A stretch of 64,000 nucleotides of DNA. Source: Bog-756 sp963730685. Its GTDB lineage: Bacteria > Actinomycetota > Acidimicrobiia > Acidimicrobiales > RAAP-2. The stretch spans positions 124,001-188,000 of the forward strand of contig CAVSSP010000003.1 in NCBI GenBank assembly GCA_963730685.1, given 5' to 3'. Below the pieces are notes generated by a model that did not search any database, was not told where the DNA came from, and saw only the letters and a list, made by a program, of their open reading frames with translations. Shown here in pieces: positions 51,781-60,725 of the stretch. The position numbers and the translations under genes are program-made. Position 1 is the stretch's first letter; every line of letters begins with the position of its first letter.

Positions 51781-52790
51781 CACGCCACCGCCACCGATGC
51801 GGTAGCCGACGCGGCCGCTGATGGAGGGAGACCCGGCGCAGCGCCGGTCCGGGCGGTCGAGCGGACCAGCACCCTGGCCAGCGCATTCACACCCACGCCG
51901 ATGACCAACAGGACCAGGCCGGCGCCGAACAGGGCGCTGAGCTCGGTGCCGGTGGCCTCGCCGAAGTTGTTGACGATGAGCGAGGGCAGGGTGGCTGCCG
52001 GCGCCTTGAGGGAGTGGGCGATGAACGGGGAGTTGCCGATGACGAGGGCCACGGCCACGGTCTCCCCCAGCGCCCGCCCGGTGGCCAGCGTGAACGCGCC
52101 CAGGATGCCGGTGCGCGCACCGGGCACGACGACCTTGCGAAGGACCTGCCACCGGGTAGCCCCGAGGGCCATGGCTCCCTCCACCTGCTCGTTGGGCACG
52201 ACGGCCAGCACGTCGCGCGAGATCGCCACCATGGTGGGGAGGATCATCACGAACAAGATGATGCCGGCCAGGAGGAGCCCGTCTCCCTGATTGGTCCCGT
52301 TGAACAGCCCCGTCCATCCGAACACCTTGGTGAGGAACGGCTCGAGGTACTCGCGGTTCAAGGGGGCGAGCACGATCAGCCCCCACAGCCCGTAGACCAC
52401 ACTGGGCACGGCAGCCAGCAGTTCCACTGCCGTGGAGAGCGGGGGCCGGAGCCGGTGGGGCACCAGGTAGGCCAGCGTCAGGGCGGTCCCCAGCCCGATC
52501 GGCACCGCCAACGCGACGGCGATGGCCGTCGTCTCGATGGTCCCGAGGATGAAGGGTAGGAGGCCGTACTGCCCGTGGGACGGGTTCCAGGTCTTCTGGA
52601 CGATCCAGGAGAAGCCGAGGGTCGAGAACGCCGGTCTGGCGTGGACGACCATGGCGATGACGAACCACGCCACCAGGCCGACGAACAGCGCGGCCACGAT
52701 GGCCAGCATCGTCCGGTAGGCCCAGTTGGGAAGCGAGGGGCGTCCGCCCCGCCCCACGCCTCCCTTCTGTGTCGTGCTGACTGCGGTCAC
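51780..52790 (-). CDS. pstC: Phosphate ABC transporter permease PstC
   Basis: The 336-residue protein has six membrane helices and the PstC text LPFILGTIETTAIAVALAVP, ELLAAVPSVVYGLWGLIVLA, GLLLAGIILFVMILPTMVAI, ALGATRWQVLRKVVVPGART and GRALGETVAVALVIGNSPF. It forms the phosphate pore with PstA. The start is a GTG at 52790, 46 bases after pstS. The overlap with pstA (ATGA) means they are made together. Its C-terminal tail is alanine-rich and longer than usual. Confidence 0.95.
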   Translation of the reverse strand: MTAVSTTQKGGVGRGGRPSLPNWAYRTMLAIVAALFVGLVAWFVIAMVVHARPAFSTLGFSWIVQKTWNPSHGQYGLLPFILGTIETTAIAVALAVPIGLGTALTLAYLVPHRLRPPLSTAVELLAAVPSVVYGLWGLIVLAPLNREYLEPFLTKVFGWTGLFNGTNQGDGLLLAGIILFVMILPTMVAISRDVLAVVPNEQVEGAMALGATRWQVLRKVVVPGARTGILGAFTLATGRALGETVAVALVIGNSPFIAHSLKAPAATLPSLIVNNFGEATGTELSALFGAGLVLLVIGVGVNALARVLVRSTARTGAAPGLPPSAAASATASVAVA

Positions 52791-52836
52791 TTGGTCCGCG
52801 TGCCCCTCGTCATCGTTGGATCGAGCCCCGTCGGGC

Positions 52837-54030
52837 TCACTTCGTCAGCAGGACCTGACCGCTCGGCCCGGTCACCGTGAGGAGCGCCGTGCGGACCTGG
52901 TTCTGCACGGCCGGCGGCAGGACCACGTAGTCGAGACCGGCAGCCAGCGCCTGGCCACCTCCGGTGTGGGTCGTCCAGTCGAGAACCTTCACCACCTGTG
53001 CGCCGGTGGTGGCGCTCTTCTGCTTCTCCAGCAGGATGGCCCAGCTGTACCCGGAGATGGGATAGCTGGCCGCCCCCGGCTCGTTGACGATGGAGAAGTC
53101 GGTGGGCGAGACGTTCACCTTCTGGTCGGCGTCAGCGGCGACCGAGGCCGGCGACGGCACCACGTAGACACCGGCGGCGTTCTTGACGGCGGCGTAGGTG
53201 AAGTTGTTCTGGATGGCGTAGGCCAGCTCGATGTAGCCGATGGAGTACGGCGTCGACTTGATGCTGGCGGCCACCCCGGAGTTCTTCGGGGTCTGGGTCG
53301 CCGAGGCCGGCCAGGCGATGGTCTTGCTGGCCCCGAGCGTCCACGCCGTCGGCGCCGCCGACATCAGGTAGTTGCTGAAGATGTAGGTGGTGCCCGAGCT
53401 GTCGGCCCGCACCTCGGGGACGATGGCGTTGGACGGCAGCGTGACCCCGGGGTTCAGTGCCTTGATCTGCGAGGCGTCCCACGTCTTGATGGTCCCGTCG
53501 AAGATTCCGGCCAACGTGACGCCGTCCAGTTTGATCCGCTTGGTCACGCCCGGAAGGTTGTAGGAGACCGACACCCCGCCCAGCGTGTCCGGCACCTGGA
53601 TGACCGGGCCGGAGGCCGCCGGCACCTTGGCCAGGTCCGAGGAGGACATCGGGACGTCCGACGCCGCGAAGTCGACGGTTCCCGACTCGAAGTCGGTGAT
53701 GCCGGTACCGCTGCCGACGCCGGAGTAGTTGACCTGGACCCCGGGGTTCAAGGTGTTGTACTCGAAGAACGCCTTGGTGAAGAACGGCTGGACGAACGTC
53801 GAGCCTGCCGCCTGCACGGTGCCGGCCGGCGCCTTCAGGTCGGCGGCGATGTAGGCGGCATTGTCACCGGTCAGCGTGCCGCCGGGAGGCGCCGTGGTGG
53901 TGGTCGTGGCGGGAGTGGATGACGAGCTGCAGGCTGCCATGAGCAGGCCTGCACCGGCCAAGCCCAGCGCCAGGATCCGCCTCGTCCTGCGCCGTTGACC
54001 TGAATTCGGCGGGTTCTTGTCTGAATCCAC
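52837..54030 (-). CDS. pstS: Phosphate-binding lipoprotein PstS
   Basis: The 397-residue protein is exported as a lipoprotein: basic N terminus, LALGLAGAGLLMAACSSSS with the lipobox cysteine, a Thr-rich tether and then the phosphate-binding fold. Ligand-binding text is GSTFVQPFF, GVGSGTGITDFESGTVDFAA, DVPMSS and VRADSSGTTYIFSNYL. It catches phosphate outside the cell and passes it to PstC/PstA. The GTG at 54030 has GGAGG 11 bases upstream. PHO-box-like repeats and a -10 box lie 80-130 bases upstream, so phosphate starvation should induce it. Confidence 0.95.
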   Translation of the reverse strand: MDSDKNPPNSGQRRRTRRILALGLAGAGLLMAACSSSSTPATTTTTAPPGGTLTGDNAAYIAADLKAPAGTVQAAGSTFVQPFFTKAFFEYNTLNPGVQVNYSGVGSGTGITDFESGTVDFAASDVPMSSSDLAKVPAASGPVIQVPDTLGGVSVSYNLPGVTKRIKLDGVTLAGIFDGTIKTWDASQIKALNPGVTLPSNAIVPEVRADSSGTTYIFSNYLMSAAPTAWTLGASKTIAWPASATQTPKNSGVAASIKSTPYSIGYIELAYAIQNNFTYAAVKNAAGVYVVPSPASVAADADQKVNVSPTDFSIVNEPGAASYPISGYSWAILLEKQKSATTGAQVVKVLDWTTHTGGGQALAAGLDYVVLPPAVQNQVRTALLTVTGPSGQVLLTK

Positions 54031-54108
54031 TGGTGGTCGTACCTCCGTTGAGTGATGGGCTCGGCCCGGTAATGGCCGAGACAGGAGCGCAATGGGCGTC
54101 CTGCCGTG

Positions 54109-54163
54109 ACAGTAACGATCGGAGGTGAACGTGCGGGGAAATCCGGGTGAACGAAACACGAAC
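54109..54163 (-). promoter_or_regulatory. PHO-box-like promoter of pstSCAB
   Basis: Read on the minus strand, GTTCACC occurs twice, 22 bases apart (54124-54130 and 54146-54152). Weaker units lie on the same 11-bp period between (54135) and beyond (54157). GTTCACCT is followed by 8 bases and TACTGT (complement of 54109-54114), the -10 box, and the pstS start codon is about 70 bases on. Direct repeats of GTTCACC with an 11-bp period are the known mark of PHO boxes bound by PhoP in actinobacteria. Confidence 0.75.
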
Positions 54164-54225
54164 ATCAGATGCTCTTGTGATGAACCGGCGGGCGTGGATC
54201 TTCGAGCCGGATCAGCCGTGTCGGA

Positions 54226-56040
54226 TCAGACCGCCGATCCGATGTCGCCTTCGTGCTCGTGCCGCAGGACGCGCAGCAGTTCCTCGTATGGTCCGAGCAG
54301 ATAGGCCTGATCACCGGGAGCGAACCGCGTGTCACGGCGAGGAGGGTGCTCGAGCCGTCCCCCGTCGGCAGCCCGGCTGAGGGCGATGACCCGGGTCTGG
54401 GCCGGAAGGTCCACCATGGCCAACCCGTCCAGACCTCGCCCGGGTGCCACCGTCAGCCGACCGACGAGGAACGGCTGGGTCCCGACGGTGAACGAGCCCA
54501 TGATGTCCAGTCCCAACGCGGCGCCGACGAAGCGGGGCGCGGCCAGCGCCGAGGTGGAGCGCACGTGCCGGAAATCGAAGTGGTGCTCGACGGTGTGCCC
54601 GAGGTCGCGATCGAAGACCCTGAGCACGACCGGCACGCTGAGCCAACGTTCCCCGAGGTAGTCGCGGACGGCGAGCCCGGTCTCGATGTTGGTGAGGTCG
54701 TCGCTGGTGAGCACCGCCACCGCGGTCGCCGACAGGACGCTCGCATCCTCGAGCGTCTGTCGCTGCGTGGAGTCGCCGATCAGGACCGGGGCCCCCATGG
54801 CGCGGGCCTGATTGAGAAACCGATTGTTCTCGTTCCGTTCGACCACCACCACCTCACGGCCCTCGGCCTGCAGCCCCTCGAGCACCCGTATCCCCACCGA
54901 GCCGAGCCCGATGACCACCACGTGGCCCTCGAGGCCCACGAGTTGCTGTCGGCCCAACGACTGCTCGATCCTCCAGGACACCAACAGGTTGGTGATGAGG
55001 GCGAACACCGTCGTGAGCAGGGTGGCCCCGCCGGCGATCAGGATGATCCCGAAGATCTCGAGGCCGACGGACTGCTGGGAGAACGAGAAGTCACCGAACC
55101 CGACCGTCGAGATGGTCTCGACGGTGAAGTAGACCGCCGTCAGTGTCGTCATGTGGCCACCGGATGGCAGCCGGTAGGCCAGGCGCAGGATGACCGTGGA
55201 CAGGACGATCAGCCCGAAGGCGGCCATCATGGCGAAGCGCAGGGCGCTGTTGTCGTCCGATCCCAGCACCGTGCGGACCCGACGCACGATGGCGTGCCGG
55301 CTCCGGCGGTGGGCCGGGAGCTCCACCCCGACGTCGTCTTTCGCTTTGGGGGCCAGGTCGGCCATCTCGAGCTCGTCGACGGTGCCCAGCACCGTGACCT
55401 TGTCCCCCACCGAGACCATCAGGTCCCGCCCGGGACAGGCGATCGTGGGGCTCCCGTCCGCCGGAACCACCGCGATGGGGGCGAGGGCCCCGAACAGGGC
55501 ACGGAGGGACGCGTATCGCTCGACCCCTACTTCCGCGGTGACGAAGCGGGTGCCTCCCAACTCGATCTGGTACGAGTCGAGACCGAGGCAGGCCTCGACG
55601 ATCGACGGGGCGGCCAGGGCCGCCACATCCAGGACCGTGCCCGGCCCGGTCACCTGGCCCACCGCCGCCCCCACGGCGGCGTTGGTGAGTTGGACCACCA
55701 CCCGGATGTCCGGGCGCAACTCGCTGATGAGCAAGGCGGTCTCCAGCGTCTGGACCTCGGTCCGTTCGGCGCACACCACCGCCCGGGCCTTCCCCAGCCC
55801 GGCCTGTTCGAGGATGCCGGCGATCCGCGGGCTGCCCACGATGAAGGGGATGTCCCAGGCCTCGACGATGCGCACCAGTCGCTGCACGGGCTCCTCGTCC
55901 ACCACCACCACGGCGACACCGGCCTGGTGGAGCTGTTCGACCATCCGGAGGCCGACACCCTGGAGGCCGCACACGATGACGTGGCCCTCCCAGTGCCGGA
56001 CAAGGGACTGATCCATCGTCACATGGTGCTCCACCAGCAT
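54226..56040 (-). CDS. RCK-pore-RCK potassium channel/TrkA-like protein
   Basis: This 604-residue protein has an N-terminal RCK (TrkA-N/TrkA-C) unit, a two-helix pore and a second RCK unit. RCK 1: GHVIVCGLQGVGLRMVEQLH with Rossmann glycines. Pore: YFTVETISTVGFGDFSFSQ, with the TVGFGD selectivity filter. RCK 2: GHVVVIGLGSVGIRVLEGLQ. The filter predicts K+ selectivity and the RCK parts bind NAD(H) or other ligands to gate it. An RCK placed before the pore is less common than after it. The ATG at 56040 is chosen for its GGAAGA site; ATGs at 56016 and a GTG at 56079 are alternatives. It diverges from lon. Confidence 0.85.
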   Translation of the reverse strand: MLVEHHVTMDQSLVRHWEGHVIVCGLQGVGLRMVEQLHQAGVAVVVVDEEPVQRLVRIVEAWDIPFIVGSPRIAGILEQAGLGKARAVVCAERTEVQTLETALLISELRPDIRVVVQLTNAAVGAAVGQVTGPGTVLDVAALAAPSIVEACLGLDSYQIELGGTRFVTAEVGVERYASLRALFGALAPIAVVPADGSPTIACPGRDLMVSVGDKVTVLGTVDELEMADLAPKAKDDVGVELPAHRRSRHAIVRRVRTVLGSDDNSALRFAMMAAFGLIVLSTVILRLAYRLPSGGHMTTLTAVYFTVETISTVGFGDFSFSQQSVGLEIFGIILIAGGATLLTTVFALITNLLVSWRIEQSLGRQQLVGLEGHVVVIGLGSVGIRVLEGLQAEGREVVVVERNENNRFLNQARAMGAPVLIGDSTQRQTLEDASVLSATAVAVLTSDDLTNIETGLAVRDYLGERWLSVPVVLRVFDRDLGHTVEHHFDFRHVRSTSALAAPRFVGAALGLDIMGSFTVGTQPFLVGRLTVAPGRGLDGLAMVDLPAQTRVIALSRAADGGRLEHPPRRDTRFAPGDQAYLLGPYEELLRVLRHEHEGDIGSAV

Positions 56041-56168
56041 TTCTTCCAGATTGCCGCAGTGTTTCGAGCAGGTGCACACGCCCAGGGGCCCGCTCCCAGG
56101 GGAATATACGTTCGATTCTCCTGTTGTTCATTCGACAGCGCCTGAGAGGCGACATTTGGAGGAACTTC

Positions 56169-58529
56169 ATGGAAACGTTGACGCAGAACCTGCCCCTGCT
56201 GCCCCTGACCTCAGGGGTGGTGCTCCCCGGCATGGTCTTCACCATGGCCCTGGAGTCTGACGAGGCCAAGGCGGCCGCCGAGGCCGCCGGAGCGGCCGAC
56301 GGCCGCTTCGTGCTCGTCCCGTTCATCGATGGCCGCTACGCGTCGGTGGGAGTGGTCGCCGAGGTGATGGAGACGGGCGAGCTCCCCGGCGGCATGGCCG
56401 CCGTCGCCGTCCGAGGCGTGGAGCGGGCCCGGCTGGGCACGGCCGTGCCCGGGACCGGTGCCGCCCTGTGGGTCGAGGTGGACATCATCGACGAGGGGCC
56501 GGCCTCCCCCGAGGCCGTCGAGTTGGCCCGTGAGTACCGGGCCCTCGTGGAGAACATCCTGGTCAGTAGGGGTGCCGGTCGTCTGGCTGAGCGTCTTGCC
56601 GATGTGAGCGAGCCCGGTCGGGTCGCCGACATGGCCGGGTACTCGCCCGACCTCTCCCTGGAACAGAAGGTCGAGGTGCTGGAGACCATCGACGTGGCCG
56701 CCCGGCTCGGGCTGGTCATCGCCTGGTCACGCGAGGTCCTGGCCGACATCACGCTGCGCGAGCGGATCAAGACCGACGTCGAGGAAGGCATGGAGAAGAC
56801 CCAGCGGGAGTTCCTGCTCAGGCGCCAATTGGAGTCCATCCGCAAGGAGCTGGGGCAGCTCGGCTCAGGGGACGAGGACTCGCCAGACGACTACCGGTCG
56901 TTGCTGGCCGAGCGTGACCTGCCCGAGGCCGTCCGCAAGGCGGTGGAGCGCGAGGTCGACAAGCTCGAGCGCATGAGCGAGCAGAACCCAGAGCACGGGT
57001 GGATCCGCACGTGGTTGGACACCGTGTTCGAGCTGCCCTGGGGCGAGCAGTCCGAGGACCGGCTCGACATCACCGAGGCGGCGCGGATCCTCAACGAGGA
57101 CCATGACGGGCTCGACGACGTCAAGGACCGCATCCTCGAGCACCTGGCCGTCCGCAAGCTGCAGGCCGAGCGGGGCCTGGCCCCGGTCGGCAGCCGCGGG
57201 AGCGGCGCCATCCTGGCCCTGGTCGGGCCACCCGGAGTCGGCAAGACCTCCTTGGGTGAGTCGGTGGCGAGGGCCTTGGGCCGCTCGTTCGTGCGTGTCG
57301 CCCTGGGCGGTGTGCGGGACGAGGCGGAGATCCGGGGTCACCGCAGGACCTATGTGGGAGCCCAACCCGGGCGGCTGGTGCGCGCCCTTCGTGAGGCGGG
57401 GACCATGAACCCGGTCATCGTGCTCGACGAGGTCGACAAGCTGGGGGCGGACTACCGGGGCGACCCGTCGTCCGCACTGCTCGAGGTGCTGGACCCGGCC
57501 CAGAACCACACCTTCCGTGACCACTATCTGGAGGTCGAGTTGGACCTGTCCAAGGTGTTGTTCATCGCCACCGCCAACATGGTCGACACCATCCCCGGTC
57601 CACTGTTGGACCGGATGGAGGTCATCAGGCTGGACGGGTACACCGAGGACGAGAAGGTCGCCATCGCCCGCAACCACCTGTTCGGGCGTCAGTTGGCCCG
57701 CGCCGCCCTCAACGAGGACGAGGTGATCATCACCGACGAGGCGCTTCGGACCGTGGTCGGCGACTACACCCGCGAGGCCGGGGTCCGTTCGCTGGAACGC
57801 GAGCTGGGCCGTCTGCTCCGGAAGGTCGCCGCCCGCATCGCTGCCGACGACGCCGAGACGCCCCTGACCATCGACGCCGGGGACGTGCGCACGTGGCTCG
57901 GTCGGGCCCGGTTCTTCTTCGAGGCCGCCGATCGGACGGCGGTGCCCGGAGTGGCCACCGGCCTGGCCGTCACCGGTGCCGGGGGAGATGTGCTCTACGT
58001 GGAGGCATCGATGATGGACGGCCCCGAGGGGCTGACCCTGACCGGTCAGCTGGGTGACGTCATGAAGGAGTCAGCGGAGATTGCGCTCTCCTACATCCGT
58101 TCCCACGCGGAGGAACTGGACATCGATCCCTCCGTGTTCGCCGGCAAGCGGTTCCACCTCCACGTGCCGGCCGGCGCCATTCCCAAGGACGGCCCCTCGG
58201 CCGGGGTCACCATGACCACGGCTCTGGTCAGCCTGCTGCGCAACGTGCCGGTGCACTCGGTCCTGGGCATGACCGGTGAGGTCACACTCCAAGGGAGGGT
58301 GCTCCCCATCGGGGGGGTCCGCCAAAAGGTGCTGGCCGCCCACCGGGCCGGGTTGACCTCAGTGGTCCTCCCCGCCCGCAACGGCCCGGACCTCGAGGAC
58401 GTCCCCGAGGCGGTGCGCGACGAGATGACCTTCCACCTGGCCACCGAGATCGGCCAAGTGCTGGAGGCGGCACTCGGTCCTGCGGCCGAATCGGCGTCCG
58501 CCGCCGGTCTGGAGCGGAACGCCGCCTGA
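56169..58529 (+). CDS. lon: ATP-dependent protease Lon
   Basis: Lon degrades damaged and regulatory proteins in the cytoplasm. The 786-residue protein has the N-terminal substrate domain, the ATPase with Walker A LALVGPPGVGKTSLGESVAR (residues about 350-370) and Walker B VIVLDEVDKLGADYRGDPSS (about 416), and the protease with the serine-lysine pair: Ser677 in IPKDGPSAGVTMT and Lys720 in RQKVLAAHRAG. Their spacing of 43 matches E. coli Lon (679 and 722). GGAGG lies six bases before the ATG. A strong hairpin follows at 58543. No clear heat-shock operator was recognised upstream. Confidence 0.97.
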   Translation: METLTQNLPLLPLTSGVVLPGMVFTMALESDEAKAAAEAAGAADGRFVLVPFIDGRYASVGVVAEVMETGELPGGMAAVAVRGVERARLGTAVPGTGAALWVEVDIIDEGPASPEAVELAREYRALVENILVSRGAGRLAERLADVSEPGRVADMAGYSPDLSLEQKVEVLETIDVAARLGLVIAWSREVLADITLRERIKTDVEEGMEKTQREFLLRRQLESIRKELGQLGSGDEDSPDDYRSLLAERDLPEAVRKAVEREVDKLERMSEQNPEHGWIRTWLDTVFELPWGEQSEDRLDITEAARILNEDHDGLDDVKDRILEHLAVRKLQAERGLAPVGSRGSGAILALVGPPGVGKTSLGESVARALGRSFVRVALGGVRDEAEIRGHRRTYVGAQPGRLVRALREAGTMNPVIVLDEVDKLGADYRGDPSSALLEVLDPAQNHTFRDHYLEVELDLSKVLFIATANMVDTIPGPLLDRMEVIRLDGYTEDEKVAIARNHLFGRQLARAALNEDEVIITDEALRTVVGDYTREAGVRSLERELGRLLRKVAARIAADDAETPLTIDAGDVRTWLGRARFFFEAADRTAVPGVATGLAVTGAGGDVLYVEASMMDGPEGLTLTGQLGDVMKESAEIALSYIRSHAEELDIDPSVFAGKRFHLHVPAGAIPKDGPSAGVTMTTALVSLLRNVPVHSVLGMTGEVTLQGRVLPIGGVRQKVLAAHRAGLTSVVLPARNGPDLEDVPEAVRDEMTFHLATEIGQVLEAALGPAAESASAAGLERNAA

Positions 58530-58542
58530 GCGTGCGTCTGAG

Positions 58543-58570
58543 CCGGGGCCCCGGTCTTCCGGGGTCCCGG
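58543..58570. terminator. 12-bp hairpin between convergent genes
   Basis: ccggggccccgg (58543-58554) pairs at 11 of 12 positions with ccggggtcccgg (58559-58570) around a TCTT tetraloop, 14 bases after the lon stop and 30 bases before the end of the convergent hydrolase gene. It lacks a T-tract, but the position and stem suit a bidirectional terminator. Confidence 0.6.
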
Positions 58571-58599
58571 CCTTCGGCGCGCTCGGCGCCGGTCCGGGA

Positions 58600-59520
58600 T
58601 CAGGCCGGGTCGAGATACGCCCGCAGGATCCGGGCCAGCTCGACGGGCTGGTCACCTTGAATACTGTGACCGGCGTCGTCCACCGTGATCACCTCGTCCC
58701 TCGGACGGCGCCGGTGGAACTCCTCCTCGTCGGCGTCGTCCACCACCGGGGACAGCGCCCCCCGTACCAGGAGGACCGGCGCGGCGATGGCCTCGAGGTC
58801 GTCCCACAGCGGGTTGAAGTCCACCGAGCCGACGTGCATGCCGCTGGAGCCGGCGGGGCGGCCCAGTTGGTGGCGCCACGTCCAGGTCCCGTCCTCCCGC
58901 TGCACGGAGTTGTGGAGGACACCGCGGCGGAGCGAGGACACCGACCGGGTCGGGTTGAACTCGATGGTCCTCTGCAGGATCTCGTCGAACGAGGCGAACG
59001 ATTCCGGGCCGGCCAGGAAGGCGGCGATGTCGGAGCTCTTCTCCCGCGTGACGCCGGGCGTGATGTCGACGAGCGCCAGCCGCGCCACCAGCTCAGGGTG
59101 GGCGGCCGCCAGGGCGATGGACGTGGCCCCGCCGAGGGACATCCCGACGACCAGACGGGCCTCGGGGGCCAGGCGTCCGATGGCCACGGCGACATCCTCG
59201 GCCATGGCGCGGGGGTTGAGCACCCTGGCGTCACCCGGCCAGTCAGAGTGGCCGTGCCCGGGCAGGTCGATGGCCACCAACGGGACGTCGAGGGCCAGCG
59301 CCACCGTGTCCCAGGTGTGGGCGTTCTGCCCCCCGCCGTGGAGGAACACGATGTCGGGGGCGGCGGTGCCCCAGACGAGGGCGCTCACCGCACGCCCGGG
59401 GTCCACCTCGACGGATTCCCGTCTCACCACCGGCGGCCCCGTCCACGGGATACCGGCCTCGGCGGCGTTCTCCGCGAAGAGCGAGAACTCGTCGTAGTGG
59501 TCCTCGGGCTCCGGGCTCAT
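58600..59520 (-). CDS. Alpha/beta-hydrolase-fold protein
   Basis: The 306-residue protein has the alpha/beta hydrolase core: DIVFLHGGGQNAHTWD (oxyanion hole), VAIDLPGHGHSDWP, the nucleophile elbow RLVVGMSLGGATSIALAAA (Ser) and the catalytic His in VDDAGHSIQGDQP. A C-terminal acid precedes it at PVVDDADEEE. It would hydrolyse an ester, lactone or epoxide of unknown nature. The start at 59520 overlaps the end of the LLM-type oxidoreductase gene by four bases (ATGA), so the two probably act in one pathway. Confidence 0.85.
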   Translation of the reverse strand: MSPEPEDHYDEFSLFAENAAEAGIPWTGPPVVRRESVEVDPGRAVSALVWGTAAPDIVFLHGGGQNAHTWDTVALALDVPLVAIDLPGHGHSDWPGDARVLNPRAMAEDVAVAIGRLAPEARLVVGMSLGGATSIALAAAHPELVARLALVDITPGVTREKSSDIAAFLAGPESFASFDEILQRTIEFNPTRSVSSLRRGVLHNSVQREDGTWTWRHQLGRPAGSSGMHVGSVDFNPLWDDLEAIAAPVLLVRGALSPVVDDADEEEFHRRRPRDEVITVDDAGHSIQGDQPVELARILRAYLDPA

Positions 59521-60572
59521 GCCGCTGGTCCCGCCGGTCCCGCCGTCGCCTCCGGTCCCGCCGTCGTCACATGGCCGAGCTCGGCGATCAGTTCGCCGAT
59601 GGTGGCGTCGGCGATCGCGTAGGGCGTGTAGAAGCCCACCCGGTCGACGAGGCCCCCGAACCGTTCCACGATGTCCGAGGCCACCTCCTTGGGCGAGCCC
59701 ACCGCCGCCAGCCTGGCGAGCATGGTGTCATCGATCATCCCTGGCATCTCCTCCCAGCGTCCGGATTTGGAGAGTGTATTGAGCTCGGGCTGCAGGCTCT
59801 CCCAGCCCTCCACTTCGAGCACGGGGCGATACGCCGGGGTCGAGGCGTAGAAGGACAGGAGCCACCGGCCCGCCAGTCGGGCCGCCTCCATCTCCGCCTC
59901 GTCCCGTCCACAGCACACGATCACCTCGCCGGTCACGGTCAGCGACGACCGGCTCCGGCCCGACCGGGCCAGGCCGGCGTCGATGGCCGGCACGGTCCGC
60001 TGGGCGAAATGGGCGGGGGTGTTGAACGGCATGACCAGCAGACCGTCGGCCACCTCGGCGGCGAGCCGGACCATCTGGGGGCCCAGGCCACCGACGGCGA
60101 TGGGCGGCATACCGAAGGGATTCGGCCCCGGATTGAACATGGGCGGCATCAGGGTGTGCGAGCTGAACTCGCCGTGGAAGTCGAGCCGCTCCCCGGTCTC
60201 CCACGTGGTGAAGATGGCCCGCAGGACGCCGATCAGTTCCCGCATGCGGGCGATCGGGCGGTCGAACGCGGCGCCATAGCGGTTCTCCACCTGGGCACGG
60301 ATCTGGGACCCGAGACCGAGGGAGAACCGGCCCTCCGACAGGAGTTGCAGATCGTAGGCCTGGTGGGCCAGCTGTACGGGATTGCGCGGGAAGGCGATGG
60401 CGACGTTGGTGGCCAACTCCAACGTGGTGGTCGAGCCGGCGGCCAGGACCAGCGGCGTGAATACATCGTGGGGGCCCTCGAACGTGAAGGCGCCGTCGAC
60501 GCCCAGTTCCTCGAGGCGGCGGGCGTGCGCGGGCGCCTCCTGGAGCCCCGACAGCATGGTGTCGAACTTCAT
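59517..60572 (-). CDS. LLM-class F420-dependent-type oxidoreductase
   Basis: The 351-residue protein is a luciferase-like monooxygenase-family barrel: MKFDTMLSGLQEAPAHARRL, GVDGAFTFEGPHDVFTPLVL, TLELATNVAIAFPRNPVQLA, EGRFSLGLGSQIRAQVENRY and GMPPIAVGGLGPQMVRLAAE. The order fits the actinobacterial group with F420 as likely cofactor (TIGR03617 type), though flavin use is not ruled out. Substrate unknown. Its stop overlaps the hydrolase start (ATGA). The gene diverges from the CoA-transferase gene. Confidence 0.85.
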   Translation of the reverse strand: MKFDTMLSGLQEAPAHARRLEELGVDGAFTFEGPHDVFTPLVLAAGSTTTLELATNVAIAFPRNPVQLAHQAYDLQLLSEGRFSLGLGSQIRAQVENRYGAAFDRPIARMRELIGVLRAIFTTWETGERLDFHGEFSSHTLMPPMFNPGPNPFGMPPIAVGGLGPQMVRLAAEVADGLLVMPFNTPAHFAQRTVPAIDAGLARSGRSRSSLTVTGEVIVCCGRDEAEMEAARLAGRWLLSFYASTPAYRPVLEVEGWESLQPELNTLSKSGRWEEMPGMIDDTMLARLAAVGSPKEVASDIVERFGGLVDRVGFYTPYAIADATIGELIAELGHVTTAGPEATAGPAGPAA

Positions 60573-60725
60573 CGCCCCATGCTTCCACGCCCTGGCGACC
60601 GACCCGGGACCCACCGGCGGCCCCGGTTCCAAAGGGTCGTCGGCGGCCCTGAGGGGCACCGGAACACCGGATCGGAAGTCGGGCCGGTCGCCGGGCCGGA
60701 AGTCGGTCGATGACACACTGTGGCG

